A stretch of DNA of 64,000 bases from an uncultured cyanobacterium (GCA_913047395.1 CAJWUF010000002.1:1-64000); one strand, 5' to 3'; positions 1 to 13,866 are shown, numbered from the stretch's first letter. Translations and numbers: made by a program. The notes: generated from the sequence alone by a model not told the origin.

Positions 1-53
1 TATGCAGGCGTCAAAGGCAAGCCAATAACTCTCCCTTACAAGAAATAGTTGGC

Positions 54-524
54 ATGACAGACATCTCTTACTGGCTGATGAAAAGCGAGCCAGATGTATA
101 CGGAATCGACCACCTCAAAGAAGAAGGCACCACACTTTGGGATGGGATTCGCAATTACCAGGCCCGCAACTTCATGCGATCAATGGTCATTGGGGATAGA
201 GCATTCTTTTATCACTCGAACTGCAAACCTCCCGGCATCGTCGGGCTAATGGAGGTCACGGAAACGAGAATAATTGACCCAACACAGTTTGATCCAAAGG
301 CGAAGTACTACGACCCAAAATCACACCCAGACAAACCTCGCTGGGATTGCCCTCGCCTGCATTACCTCGGACGTTTTGACGAACTACTAAGCCTAGAAAA
401 GCTACGTGAAAAATACAGCGCAGAAGAGCTGCCAGTAGTTCGCAAAGGCAATCGCCTCTCAATCCTGCCGATTCCCAAAAGCACGGCTATGGACCTTTTG
501 CAATGGCTTGGACCACTCAACTAA
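54..524 (+). CDS. EVE-domain protein (thymocyte nuclear protein 1-like)
   Basis: Protein YWLMKSEPDVYGIDHL...WDGIRNYQARNFMRSMVIGDRAFFYHSN is typical of the EVE/PUA-like family. Confidence 0.9.
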   Translation: MTDISYWLMKSEPDVYGIDHLKEEGTTLWDGIRNYQARNFMRSMVIGDRAFFYHSNCKPPGIVGLMEVTETRIIDPTQFDPKAKYYDPKSHPDKPRWDCPRLHYLGRFDELLSLEKLREKYSAEELPVVRKGNRLSILPIPKSTAMDLLQWLGPLN

Positions 525-601
525 TCCTTAGCAGAAGTCCCTCAGCCTGAAGGCGTTGTCCCTAGTGCAACTAACGGAAGAACAATCGCCGCAATCACCA
601 A

Positions 602-904
602 TCAAAAGCCCTGCATCAATGAATCGCTACGGAACATATTGCCCACATAAAGACGGGTTAGCTCTCTGGAATCCATACCGTTTTGAACAAGAAAGCCAGC
701 CAGAGCAACCTTGATCAATCTGTACTGATCCCAATTAGGGCACTTCTCAATAAAACCCGTCATGGCCTCTTGAAGGGCCAGAGGCAACTCCGCCTGGAAG
801 CTGACGACACCATCACCAACCTCCTCACTGGCAGCCGGCTGGACTGTCAGCGGCGCCTCTATCGCCACTTCTAGCTCAGCCTCTTTGACATTCCCCACTG
901 ACAT
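602..904 (-). CDS. DUF2811-like conserved cyanobacterial protein
   Basis: ORF with ...VSFQAELPLALQEAMTGFIEKCPNWDQYRLIKVALAGFLVQNG...; recognised as a cyanobacterial conserved family. Confidence 0.7.
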   Translation of the reverse strand: MSVGNVKEAELEVAIEAPLTVQPAASEEVGDGVVSFQAELPLALQEAMTGFIEKCPNWDQYRLIKVALAGFLVQNGMDSRELTRLYVGNMFRSDSLMQGF

Positions 905-1218
905 TTTTTATCCGCTGAACAACACCAGTTCTCCACATGCAGACCGCCTACGTCAAGCACCAACCCAAAAGCGCATCCCAACCTGTCTCACAATGAGAAT
1001 AATGACCTGATGGCCTTCCAAGGGAAGGCCATCAGCATTTAATCGCTGATGGGGGGCAAGGCAATCTTCGTCAAGGGGGCATCTAACTCAAAGGCACTTT
1101 TTCCACATCTTTGAGTGCGTGTGGATGATCAAAGCTTGCAAGCTGTGGAAAAGCTGTGCATTACGTTGCGCAAGGCCGGGGAGAGATCAATGTTCCCTCT
1201 ATCGATCAGTCTCTCTAA

Positions 1219-1650
1219 TCATTGGTCAGAATCCCAAGCAGTTCTCATCGCTGCTGCCATGGCCTGCGCAGCAGGTGCTGGCCAGTACCCTTCAACCCCG
1301 CGAGCACTCTCCCCATCCCCCTGTAAAACCACCTGGAGACTCCAGTTTTGGCGATCACCATCAAGGCAGGTCCACCATGACTGGCGTTCCATCTCTAAGC
1401 AGACAGACTCCTCTGCAAGTAACTGAGCAACCAGCTGCTGATGCTGATCCGTTAGCTCAACGATCAGGGACAACAAAGCCTCCCATTCAGCTTGAGTGAG
1501 CTCAACAGCCCAACTTTCTCCTCCTATCAAAACGGGGAAGGCTTCCCTGGCAGGATCCCTGGCAAGTCGCCAACCAGGTCCCTCCTTTTGAATCATGGCC
1601 TCAGCCAGGCAACAGATCCGGTTGATCCTGCTCGTCGCTGAGTTCAACAA
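1219..1650 (-). CDS. DUF1818-like conserved protein (likely start at the internal Met of [14 protein letters not shown])
   Basis: [33 protein letters not shown]; overlaps the 3' end of rpoZ. Confidence 0.65.
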   Translation of the reverse strand: MLNSATSRINRICCLAEAMIQKEGPGWRLARDPAREAFPVLIGGESWAVELTQAEWEALLSLIVELTDQHQQLVAQLLAEESVCLEMERQSWWTCLDGDRQNWSLQVVLQGDGESARGVEGYWPAPAAQAMAAAMRTAWDSDQ

Positions 1651-1831
1651 TGGCCCGCTGAACAGGCTTGACGCTCGATTCCTCTAGGAGGCCATCAAAA
1701 TCATCGAAGCGACGCTGCTTAGCTCTAAACGCAATCCGAACTGTTGTTAAGTAGCGGTTGGTCGACTTACGGATAAGGCTCTCCCCACGCTTGGCAAGCT
1801 CTTTGGGATCCACGCCAGATGTTGTGATCAC
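1601..1831 (-). CDS. rpoZ: DNA-directed RNA polymerase omega subunit
   Basis: [40 protein letters not shown] is cyanobacterial RpoZ-like. Confidence 0.85.
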   Translation of the reverse strand: MITTSGVDPKELAKRGESLIRKSTNRYLTTVRIAFRAKQRRFDDFDGLLEESSVKPVQRAIVELSDEQDQPDLLPG

Positions 1832-1876
1832 AGAAAGACTTCTCGATTAGCTATTTGAGTTCAGTTTAGGCGAGCG

Positions 1877-2161
1877 CTAAGCAAATAGATCACTGTGAAA
1901 CGGCACATCCATCGGATAGGTCCGCTGCAGGGAACCCGGCACCCTCAACACAATCTGTCGACCAAGCCCCAAAGCAGCCAATGGAGGCCTCAGATGTTTC
2001 AGCAAGGCACTGACTTCTTCTAGATGCTCTTGATCAACACACTCAATCCGGATACTCCCCCAACTACGGGACATACGGCAATCAAGCAATGGTTCCAGCT
2101 CTGCCTCGATGCACGGGTCCTCTCGATAAAAAGAGAGCACCAGGCGCTGCAAGCGGTCCAT
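1877..2161 (-). CDS. conserved hypothetical protein
   Basis: 94-aa ORF in the gap between rpoZ and the divergent Hsp70-like gene. Confidence 0.6.
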   Translation of the reverse strand: MDRLQRLVLSFYREDPCIEAELEPLLDCRMSRSWGSIRIECVDQEHLEEVSALLKHLRPPLAALGLGRQIVLRVPGSLQRTYPMDVPFHSDLFA

Positions 2162-2207
2162 CGTGATTTCCTCTTAGCCTCGTGATGAACACAACCTGGC
2201 CATAGCA

Positions 2208-3836
2208 ATGGACATGCCCCCCGAGGGCGCAGGAAAGCTTCAGATTTCCCCACAATTATCCGGCACCCTTGCGATCGACCTCGGAAGCACCACAACAGTT
2301 GTGGCCTTCCAGGCTGAACATGCTCAAAAGCCTCAACTACTGGATCTGCCACCAATCAGCAGTCGTTGTGGTGAAGTGCCCAGCCTGGTCTGGGCCTACC
2401 AGGCCAAGGACTCCAATCCTCTAGTAGGACAGCAAGTAAACGATGCAGACCTGGCAGGTCAAGACCACCAAAACCTAAGTAGAGATTTCAAACGCTCGAT
2501 AGGCGCCCCAGCACCGTATCGAGCTAGCAACGATGGATCTGGGCTTACGCCAGAACAGGCCGGAGAGCTCTTACTTCAAGAGATCTGGCGACGTCTGCCC
2601 CCCCATATTGAGGTGCGACGTCTTGTGCTCACAGCACCAGTAGAAAGCTACCGCGCTTACAGGATCTGGCTGAATCGGGTCTGCACAACACTGCCGGTCG
2701 ATGAGATCGCCCTGGTTGACGAACCTACTGCCGCCGCCATGGGTGCAGGCCTGCCACCAGGATCAAAGCTGCTAGTGATGGACCTTGGTGGCAGCACAAT
2801 TGATCTTTCCCTAGTTGCTCTTGAAGGCGGAGAAGGACTCTCTGGCCCAATCGCACAATTACTCAGATTTGCCGGCCAAGACCTGCACAACAGCAGCAAA
2901 CAAATCCTTCGCTGCGCGCGCGTACTCGGCAAGGCTGGGCTAAAGCTAGGTGGACGGGATCTAGATCATTGGATTGCCAGTCATCTATATCCCGACGTTC
3001 CCCTCTCGGAAACACTCCTAAACAGCGCAGAGCGCCTTAAGTGCCGCCTTAGCAAGGATGAACTTAAAGATGATGAAAGCCAGCTGGAGATTGCCGTCGA
3101 GCCAGGAGATAATCAAATACTTCCTCTGCGGCTCTCTCGCCGGGAACTAGAGGAGATCCTGATTAGCAAAGGCTTCCTAAACAGCCTCGCCAGCCTGCTA
3201 GAGCAAACTCTGGCAAAAGCACAAGTCAATGGTTGCAGCCTCAAGGACCTTAAAGGCGTGGTGGCAGTCGGCGGGGGAGCACAAATCCCCTTAGTTCGTC
3301 GTTGGTTGCAGCAACAAACTCAGCCAGCCCCACTACTAACGCCACCACCAATAGAAGCCGTAGCAATAGGAGCCTTACAGCTCACACCAGGGGTCAAAGT
3401 TCGCGATCTGCTGCACCGGGGCGTATCTCTACGCTGCTGGGACCAAAGAAGCAATCGACATCATTGGCATCCGCTATTTATCGCAGGGCAACCCTGGCCA
3501 ACAACAGACCCGCTTGAACTAGTACTAGCCGCCAGCCAGATCGACCAACTTGAACTTGAGGTAGTGCTTGGTGAACCGGACAGCCAAGAGAGCTATGAAG
3601 TGATCTACATCGATGGCATGCCAACCCTACGAGCAAGCTCAGGTGAGCGTCGCATCCATCGCTGGCCCGAAACCTGCAACCCCGTCTGCCTTGCACTGAA
3701 TCCACCCGGGCAACCAGGGCAAGACTGTCTAAGGCTGCAGTTCAGCATCGACGACAACGCTCAGCTTCAGATGGAAGGGATGGATCTGCGCAGCGGCGAG
3801 CGGCTGAATAAGCAAAAGCTGGGCACCGTGCGTTAG
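2208..3836 (+). CDS. Hsp70/DnaK-like ATPase
   Basis: AIDLGSTTTVVAFQ, VDEPTAAAMGAG, VMDLGGSTIDLSLV and VVAVGGGAQIPLVRRWL are Hsp70 nucleotide-binding motifs. Confidence 0.85.
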   Translation: MDMPPEGAGKLQISPQLSGTLAIDLGSTTTVVAFQAEHAQKPQLLDLPPISSRCGEVPSLVWAYQAKDSNPLVGQQVNDADLAGQDHQNLSRDFKRSIGAPAPYRASNDGSGLTPEQAGELLLQEIWRRLPPHIEVRRLVLTAPVESYRAYRIWLNRVCTTLPVDEIALVDEPTAAAMGAGLPPGSKLLVMDLGGSTIDLSLVALEGGEGLSGPIAQLLRFAGQDLHNSSKQILRCARVLGKAGLKLGGRDLDHWIASHLYPDVPLSETLLNSAERLKCRLSKDELKDDESQLEIAVEPGDNQILPLRLSRRELEEILISKGFLNSLASLLEQTLAKAQVNGCSLKDLKGVVAVGGGAQIPLVRRWLQQQTQPAPLLTPPPIEAVAIGALQLTPGVKVRDLLHRGVSLRCWDQRSNRHHWHPLFIAGQPWPTTDPLELVLAASQIDQLELEVVLGEPDSQESYEVIYIDGMPTLRASSGERRIHRWPETCNPVCLALNPPGQPGQDCLRLQFSIDDNAQLQMEGMDLRSGERLNKQKLGTVR

Positions 3837-4148
3837 CCGATTCAATTCACACCAACCTCAAAGCAATTAGAAGAGAAAAGTGAACCTGGCATGCGATCAA
3901 TGCCTAGAGGACATTGACCATCCTGGATAATCCAGATGAATAGACAGAATCCAGATTTACACTGAGGAGAGAAGGCTTCTAATGCTGGTAAGAGCCACTA
4001 TCTGCAGATGGGCTGAACTAAATGAGCTGATGGGTTTTCACCCTTGCAATGGTTGATCATTTGGTCTTTGAGCATCGAACAAATGAGCTGCATCAGCGCC
4101 TCACCTGCCCTGCCGAGACGATCAGCTCACCAGCTCGCCTTGTATGCC

Positions 4149-4703
4149 TTAACTAGATAACTGGCGCAGATAAACACCCTCTTCTCCATCGACATCACAG
4201 AGGCGCAATTCAATACTTTCAGTGCGACGCGTTGGCACTTCTCGACCACAGAAATCAGGCTGAATAGGGACTTCCCGGTGACCACGATCCACCATCACCA
4301 ACAACATCACCCGCTGAGGTCTCCCCCAGGCCTGAAGAGCCTCAAGAGCAGCGCGCACAGTGCGGCCGGTAAAAATCACATCATCTACCAATACAACCTG
4401 TCTGCCCTCAACGCTGGTGGGGAAATTCGTAGGTTCCACCATTCGAGTACCGACCCGACCAAGATCATCACGATGGAAAGTGGGATCCAAACTTCCCTGG
4501 GCAATTTTTTGACCAGACAGGGATTCCAACTCTCTGGCAATTACACGAGAAAGATGCACCCCTCGAGTAGGAATCCCCAAAAGCAGCAACTCCTGGCTAC
4601 TGGATACTGACTCGAGCACTTGAGAAGCAAGGCGCGACAAGGTGCGGCCAAGTTCCTGAGCCGACAGGATCTCCACTCGTTCATCACTGCCGCTGTTGAT
4701 CAT
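4149..4703 (-). CDS. pyrR: Bifunctional pyr operon regulator / uracil phosphoribosyltransferase
   Basis: GIPTRGVHLSRVIA and the PRPP motif VVLVDDVIFTGRTVRAAL. Confidence 0.9.
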   Translation of the reverse strand: MINSGSDERVEILSAQELGRTLSRLASQVLESVSSSQELLLLGIPTRGVHLSRVIARELESLSGQKIAQGSLDPTFHRDDLGRVGTRMVEPTNFPTSVEGRQVVLVDDVIFTGRTVRAALEALQAWGRPQRVMLLVMVDRGHREVPIQPDFCGREVPTRRTESIELRLCDVDGEEGVYLRQLSS

Positions 4704-4860
4704 GGGAGTGAGTTATGAGGAGCTGAGTGTATGCCGATCCACTTGGGACTCCAAGCGCAAGGGATGCGTAAAAGCTGACGCAAGTCAGCACAAATGCAAA
4801 CCAAGCCCCAAGACAAAGTAAATTGAATGTTGGGAAGGCCTTAAGAAGGAATAGTCGCGT

Positions 4861-6489
4861 GTGAGCATGCCTAGCAGCAGTTCCGGAGACTCAAGGCATA
4901 TCGCCCAGGTAGCACCTGTAGTGCTGGCGATCCTTGATGGCTGGGGGCATCGTGAAGATAGAGAACACAACGCCATCCGATGCGCTGAGACTCCAATCAT
5001 GGATGCGCTCTGGCATGCCTACCCACACACCTTGATTGAAGCAAGTGGCGCCGCTGTCGGCCTACCTGACAACCAGATGGGCAACTCCGAGGTGGGTCAC
5101 CTAACTATCGGTGCAGGCCGAGTAATTCGTCAGGAACTAGTACGCATTAGTGAAACCGTACGAACTGGAAAGCTTGGGCAGACCCCTGCCTTAATTGGAC
5201 TAGGCAAACGGTTGCAGCAATCAGGCGGCACACTTCACCTATTGGGTCTCTGCTCCGACGGGGGTGTCCACAGCCATATAGATCATCTATGTGGACTGTT
5301 GCACTGGGCTGCCGCCGCTGGCCTCAAAAAGGTAGCGGTGCACGTGATTACAGATGGGCGAGATACTCCAACTCAAAGTGCAGCCAATTACCTACAACAA
5401 ATTGAAACCGCCATCACCGCAAGTGGAGTCGGGGAACTAGCCAGCATCTGTGGTCGTTACTGGGCCATGGACCGCGACCACCGCTGGGAGAGAACGGTTA
5501 AGGCTTATGACCTGCTCACCAACCAGAACCAACCGCTCAGTAAAACCTCTGCTGCAGAAGTAATCAGCGAAAGCTACGCCGCGGGCACCACCGACGAATT
5601 TCTCGAACCCTCGCGACTAACAAACAATTGCCTAAAAGATGGCGATGGCCTGGTGATGTTCAACTTCCGACCTGACCGCGCCAGACAATTGGTGCAAGCC
5701 CTCACACTTGCAAACTTCGATGGCTTCCAGCGAAAGCAACAGCCCCGCCTGGATGTAGTTACCTTCACCCAGTACGAACAAGATCTCCCCGTAGCAATAG
5801 CTTTTCCAGCCGAATCACTCGACCATCTACTTGGCCAAGTTGTATCCGAGCATGGCCTGCGCCAATACCGCACTGCGGAAACAGAGAAATATCCCCATGT
5901 GACTTATTTCATGAATGGCGGCATCGAACAGCCACTACCTGGAGAGGATCGTCATTTAGTACCTTCCCCCCGAGTAGCCACCTACGACCTGTCTCCAGCG
6001 ATGTCTGCAGAGACTCTTACCAAGAGTTGCCTTGCTGCTATTAAGAGCGGCTTGTATTCACTTGTCGTGATCAACTACGCCAATCCCGATATGGTCGGAC
6101 ACACCGGCGTAATGGGCGCCGCTCAAGAAGCCATCAGCACCGTAGACAGCTGTATCGGCCAATTACTTGCTTCGACGGGGCAGATGGGCGGCACCCTATT
6201 GATCACCGCAGACCATGGCAATGCCGAACTGATGCAAGGGCAAGATGGGCAGGCCTGGACAGCTCACACCACCAACCCCGTACCGGTAATCCTGGTAGAA
6301 GGTGAAAAATGCAAACTCGCTGGCCTGGGGAATGACATCCGCCTGCGAGAAGATGGCGGCCTAGCTGATATCGCGCCCACTTTGCTGCAACTGCTGGGCT
6401 TGCCCAAGCCAGATGCCATGTCAGGCTGCTCGTTAATTCAATCCATTGAGTCACCAACAATGTCAGCGCGACTACCTCAACCGGTCTAA
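4861..6489 (+). CDS. gpmI: 2,3-bisphosphoglycerate-independent phosphoglycerate mutase
   Basis: [40 protein letters not shown]. Confidence 0.97.
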   Translation: MSMPSSSSGDSRHIAQVAPVVLAILDGWGHREDREHNAIRCAETPIMDALWHAYPHTLIEASGAAVGLPDNQMGNSEVGHLTIGAGRVIRQELVRISETVRTGKLGQTPALIGLGKRLQQSGGTLHLLGLCSDGGVHSHIDHLCGLLHWAAAAGLKKVAVHVITDGRDTPTQSAANYLQQIETAITASGVGELASICGRYWAMDRDHRWERTVKAYDLLTNQNQPLSKTSAAEVISESYAAGTTDEFLEPSRLTNNCLKDGDGLVMFNFRPDRARQLVQALTLANFDGFQRKQQPRLDVVTFTQYEQDLPVAIAFPAESLDHLLGQVVSEHGLRQYRTAETEKYPHVTYFMNGGIEQPLPGEDRHLVPSPRVATYDLSPAMSAETLTKSCLAAIKSGLYSLVVINYANPDMVGHTGVMGAAQEAISTVDSCIGQLLASTGQMGGTLLITADHGNAELMQGQDGQAWTAHTTNPVPVILVEGEKCKLAGLGNDIRLREDGGLADIAPTLLQLLGLPKPDAMSGCSLIQSIESPTMSARLPQPV

Positions 6490-6552
6490 AGCGCTGCAGT
6501 CAGACTCTGAATATCAAGACATGATCAATCAAATCATCCCTAGACTTAGCCA

Positions 6553-6783
6553 ATGATCACAACTGTTCTCTCCTGGGTCTGGGTCGCTTCTGGCGTTCTA
6601 TTGATGCTGTTGGTACTGCTACATAGCCCCAAAGGGGGTGGCATGGGAGGCATATCCGCTAGCGGCAGCTCCAGTTTCACAAGCACCAGCAGTGCCGAAG
6701 CCACGCTAAACAGAATCACCTGGATATGCCTAGCCATATTTATGAGTATTGCCGTGATTCTCAGCGCCGGCTGGTTGAACTGA
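6553..6783 (+). CDS. secG: Preprotein translocase subunit SecG
   Basis: 76-aa two-TM protein with LLVLLHSPKGGGMGGISASGSS. Confidence 0.9.
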   Translation: MITTVLSWVWVASGVLLMLLVLLHSPKGGGMGGISASGSSSFTSTSSAEATLNRITWICLAIFMSIAVILSAGWLN

Positions 6784-7863
6784 AATCAACCATCAATCCC
6801 AGCAAATAGGCGCGGCTGATCTTTGCCAATAAAAGATTCAGCGAAACCGTGGCAGAAGCCGCTAATCACAAACGTTAGCGATAAGGCATCACCTTATTTC
6901 TACACAGCAAACTTCAAGTTCTGCTCCTACTCGACACAGCAGTAGCTCTGCCAATTCAACACACCAGCATTATATTTAAAGGCCTGATAATGGCAAATAC
7001 CAGAGAAGGAATGGCACGGATCTAATGCTTTAGCCTAACCCAAAAGGCATAGTCAATAGCCTGCAATCAAATATTCACCGGCGGAATAGCAATTAACTAC
7101 ATAGTAAAGATCAAAGCTTTTAAAGCAACACTGCTCAACTTATGCCCAAATGCCTAAAATAAATCAGCAAAGAGTAAACCAACGTAGACTTAGTCAAAAG
7201 AGCTCTACAAGAGCTAATCGCCAAGCACGGCACAAGTAAGCTACATGACTTCTTCAATGAAGACGCAGCAATCCAAATAGATGAAAGTACCTACAAGGAA
7301 TTAATAAGACCAGCAGGCAATTGAATTAAATAAGAGATAACAGATCATCGGTGAACTTAAAAGTCCATCGCACATTCTTTTCAGGCGATCGTAGATTCAA
7401 CCATCACATCACCTCTCTCTACGACAAAATAGCAACTCTCCTCTAATAAAAGTATTTGGCTATATCGAAGTCAGAAGAGATAAGGTTTGCCTTTATGAAC
7501 ACGTCTCCATCGCACTAGATGGTAATAACAACTTGCCAGTAGCAACCTCTATTAATGATTAATTTCCACGCTAGCAAAGATCTTTTTATGCAATGGAGGA
7601 TGACAAGGCGCAAAGGCCTTGACGCTTGCAGCATCAAGGCAATAGCCACCAACTGTTAAGCCAGAACGAAGCCGGCGAAAGGAGCTCTGCAAAATTGATC
7701 TTGATAGGCAATCAGCGATCTACGCATACAACTGATACAACAACCCAAGCAAAACAAGGCCTGATCTCTGCTCAATAGACGATTCAAGCTATAATCCAAG
7801 TGTCGGCAACGACGACTTGCTCTACTTATCTCTTATCGACAAGACATTTATCGGAAACCCCAA

Positions 7864-8154
7864 ATGGCAAAGGTCCAAGAAGAGCAAATGACAAAGGCCC
7901 CGGAAGAGAAAATTACAACCGACACAGTTATCCTGCTTTTCGTAAGGGTTGCGTTGATATTATTTGATTCCTTGAAAAAGCTTTTCTCAATTCTTGATGC
8001 AGGGGTAACAAAAACAAATCCAGCAGAATCCATCCAATTATTACCCGACAAGAACTCCAACAACAAACTCAAGACAATGCTCAAAAAAGATTTAGTAGAA
8101 CTAGTAATTGCCTACCAGGAAGAGACCGGGATTAAGCATGAGAAAGTCAAATAA
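7864..8154 (+). CDS. hypothetical protein, orphan, one predicted hydrophobic segment
   Basis: 96-aa ORF in an AT-richer gap; no family recognised. Confidence 0.5.
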   Translation: MAKVQEEQMTKAPEEKITTDTVILLFVRVALILFDSLKKLFSILDAGVTKTNPAESIQLLPDKNSNNKLKTMLKKDLVELVIAYQEETGIKHEKVK

Positions 8155-8292
8155 TTCACCCAAATAATATTCCAGAGAAAAGCCATAAAGTATAGACTTC
8201 GGCTTACCATGCCGTGCAGAAATCAACTAAAGAAAAAGCATTTCAGCAAGGACCATCCCTTATAACCACAACCATCCCACTCTTGAAATCAA

Positions 8293-8793
8293 GTGAAGTC
8301 AACAGCATTAAAACTGGCAAGCGCAATAGGGAAGGCTTCTCCCTTATATGATTTCTGGAAATCTGAACAATGCGAGAATGACGAAGCCAAACGATTGCTA
8401 AAGGCAAATAGAGAAAGCCCAGCGTCGTATCTATTTAAAGCAGAGCCATACAAATGGGAAAATTTATACCAAAGCATCATAAGAGAAATCATCAAAGGTG
8501 ACAAAGATTCAATAAAAGGATTAAAAGTATTGCTCAGCACTATTAACACTGAAGAGAAAGAAAAGATGCTTAAAACACTTGGCGAGAGCGAGATCCTTGA
8601 TAGAGAGATGCTAAGCCTGGCAGCCATGACAGATACGGATAACGCAACAACAAAGAAAAATATATTCAGATTCGCAAGGATACTATTTACCATTTTCTTT
8701 AATCCATATGGCATTGAATTAAAGCGTGAAAAGAATCACATCTATGAGCATACTGGAGCTTTCTTCGGTGCATTTACAAAAGCAAAATATTGA
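8293..8793 (+). CDS. hypothetical protein (GTG start)
   Basis: 166-aa ORF in an AT-rich region, followed by a strong hairpin terminator. Confidence 0.6.
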   Translation: MKSTALKLASAIGKASPLYDFWKSEQCENDEAKRLLKANRESPASYLFKAEPYKWENLYQSIIREIIKGDKDSIKGLKVLLSTINTEEKEKMLKTLGESEILDREMLSLAAMTDTDNATTKKNIFRFARILFTIFFNPYGIELKREKNHIYEHTGAFFGAFTKAKY

Positions 8794-8908
8794 GAAATGC
8801 CATCCACGGTAATCAGCATTTAATTCATCATAGAAGTTTTCCATCGGCACATACTTCAAGTTCCGCAGTTATTTTCTATCTTCAATGCAGTGACAAACTC
8901 CGGCCAGT

Positions 8909-8935
8909 AAAAAAGCGCCTTATAGGCGCTTTTTT
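8909..8935. terminator. Bidirectional intrinsic terminator between the orphan ORF (+) and groEL (-)
   Basis: Perfect 12-bp stem aaaaaagcgcct-tat-aggcgctttttt with T-runs on both strands. Confidence 0.9.
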
Positions 8936-8981
8936 ATATGTTTTTGATGACCTTTGGGACTCCGAAGAGTCCCAGCTCTGA

Positions 8982-10631
<1,650 letters not shown>

Positions 10632-10672
10632 TTAAAGATGATTGGTTTGGTCAGTTAAAAGTCAGCGTCAGC

Positions 10673-10984
10673 TCAGTTGACGACAGCCAAGATGTCCTTC
10701 TCGGACAAAAGCACATACTCATCTGAGCCGAGCTTGATATCTGTGCCGGCGTACTTGCTGTAGAGAACGTTGTCGCCAACACCCACTTCAGGAGCCTGAC
10801 GAGATCCATCGTCATTGCGCTTTCCAGGGCCAACTTGAACCACCTCACCCACCTGTGGCTTTTCCTTGGCGGTATCAGGCAGCAAAATGCCGCCGGCGGT
10901 TTTCTCCTCTGATTCAGAGACTTTCACGAAAACGCGATCTCCAAGAGGCTTAACGGTGGAGACGCTGAGAGAAACAGCTGCCAT
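10673..10984 (-). CDS. groS: Co-chaperonin GroES
   Basis: [46 protein letters not shown]; start at the internal Met (MAAVSLSV) of the longer tracked ORF. Confidence 0.97.
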   Translation of the reverse strand: MAAVSLSVSTVKPLGDRVFVKVSESEEKTAGGILLPDTAKEKPQVGEVVQVGPGKRNDDGSRQAPEVGVGDNVLYSKYAGTDIKLGSDEYVLLSEKDILAVVN

Positions 10985-11038
10985 GGGTGAATGCAATACA
11001 AGAACTATGGCGCCGAAGCACCTCTTAAACGACCCGAA

Positions 11039-11065
11039 GTAGCACTCGAGGTCATTGAGTGCCAA
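11039..11065 (-). promoter_or_regulatory. CIRCE operator (HrcA binding site) upstream of groESL
   Basis: Minus strand reads TTGGCACTC-AATGACCTC-GAGTGCTAC, against CIRCE TTAGCACTC-N9-GAGTGCTAA; one mismatch per arm, correct N9 spacer. Confidence 0.9.
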
Positions 11066-11149
11066 CCTATGCGTATTGATGGTGCGTCGACTAGTGGATA
11101 GCTGTGCGGGTGACCGAACCCTTAGCAGCATTCACCATTGCAGTGGTAA

Positions 11150-12679
<1,530 letters not shown>

Positions 12680-12763
12680 AACCCAGCGGGGAGAGAGACA
12701 TCTCCCCGCTAATCACTTCCTCCCCAATTCCGTTTCTTTCCGTCAAACCCAAGCCCCCGAACC

Positions 12764-13165
12764 ATGTCTCTCACCCTCCGCGTGCTGGCACCTGACCAGA
12801 GCGTCTTTGACGGCACAGCTGAAGAGGTGATCCTTCCCAGCACCACCGGCCTAATCGGCATACTGCCTGGCCATATTTCGCTCGTGACGGCCCTAGACAC
12901 TGGGGTGATGCGTGTTCGAGCCAATGGATCCTGGAACTCCATTGCCCTAATGGGTGGATTCGCCGAAGTTGAAGCCGACGATGTCACCGTATTAGTTAAT
13001 GGTGCTGAGCTCGGCAGCAGCATTGATGCAACAACAGCCGAAGCAGAACTGGAAAAGGCCAAAGCCGAAGTAAGCCAAATGGAAGGGAAGGCAGCCTCAC
13101 CAGAAAAAATAAAAGCACAACAAAAATTCCATCGCGCTCGCGCACGAGTTCAAGCCACCAAATAA
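12764..13165 (+). CDS. atpC: ATP synthase F1 subunit epsilon
   Basis: [35 protein letters not shown]; directly downstream of atpD. Confidence 0.96.
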   Translation: MSLTLRVLAPDQSVFDGTAEEVILPSTTGLIGILPGHISLVTALDTGVMRVRANGSWNSIALMGGFAEVEADDVTVLVNGAELGSSIDATTAEAELEKAKAEVSQMEGKAASPEKIKAQQKFHRARARVQATK

Positions 13166-13197
13166 TCGAACAAATCTGCAGCGGCTCAGGAGGTTGA

Positions 13198-13866
13198 GTG
13201 TCTCTGCAGCTTTTGCTAGACAGCGCAGATCCGATTACCTGGCAAACCTGGTTTGCCACGGGACTTTTTGCTGGCATTACTACCAACCCAAGCCTGCTAA
13301 GACGAGCCAACCAGCCATGCAAGCTGGATCATTTAAAGCTTCTAGCCCTTAAAGCAGAACAGATTGGCTATCGAGAACTACATCTACAAGCTTGGGGAAA
13401 TGATGCCAATGAGCTAGCCGAATGTGGCACTGCCTTGGCCCAACTAACCACTCCAGGCCTGACTGTTCAGATCAAACTGCCAATTACCCAAACAGGAAGC
13501 CAAGCGGCACGCACACTGATCGCCGCAGAAATTCCCGTGACATTTACCGCCTGTTATGAGGCCCCCCAAGTACTAATTGCTGCAGCCCTGGGCGCTAAAT
13601 ACATCGCTCCTTATCTAGGACGCATTAACGATCAAGGTCGCGATGGCTATAGCGAACTAGTAGCAATGCAACGAGCCCTAGACGGAGTAGGCAGCAGCTG
13701 CAAGCTTCTTGTCGCCAGCCTGCGCCACAGCAATGATCTGAGCTATCTGGCGGCAGAGGGAATCAATACCTTCACGATCAGCCCTGTACTGGCTGCAGAG
13801 CTGTTTGACGTAGAGGCCACCTTGAAAGCTGCTGAAGCCTTCGAGAAGGACGCACGGCTTAACTGA
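13198..13866 (+). CDS. Transaldolase / fructose-6-phosphate aldolase-like protein
   Basis: LLLDSADPITWQTWFATGLFAGITTNPSLL...AKYIAPYLGRINDQGRDG. Confidence 0.85.
   Translation: MSLQLLLDSADPITWQTWFATGLFAGITTNPSLLRRANQPCKLDHLKLLALKAEQIGYRELHLQAWGNDANELAECGTALAQLTTPGLTVQIKLPITQTGSQAARTLIAAEIPVTFTACYEAPQVLIAAALGAKYIAPYLGRINDQGRDGYSELVAMQRALDGVGSSCKLLVASLRHSNDLSYLAAEGINTFTISPVLAAELFDVEATLKAAEAFEKDARLN

Noticed and set aside
1115-1499. Overlapping + strand ORFs (103 and 126 aa)
   Set aside because: Antisense to the DUF1818-like gene on the minus strand, with low-complexity translations; most likely spurious.
6861-6900. CGCTAA...TTAGCG and ATAAGG...CCTTAT small inverted repeats after secG
   Set aside because: Short (6-bp) stems without a proper T-run; too weak to call a terminator or regulatory RNA.
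8790-8981. 63-aa + strand ORF after the 166-aa orphan
   Set aside because: It runs through the perfect bidirectional terminator hairpin and into the groEL end; unlikely to be translated.
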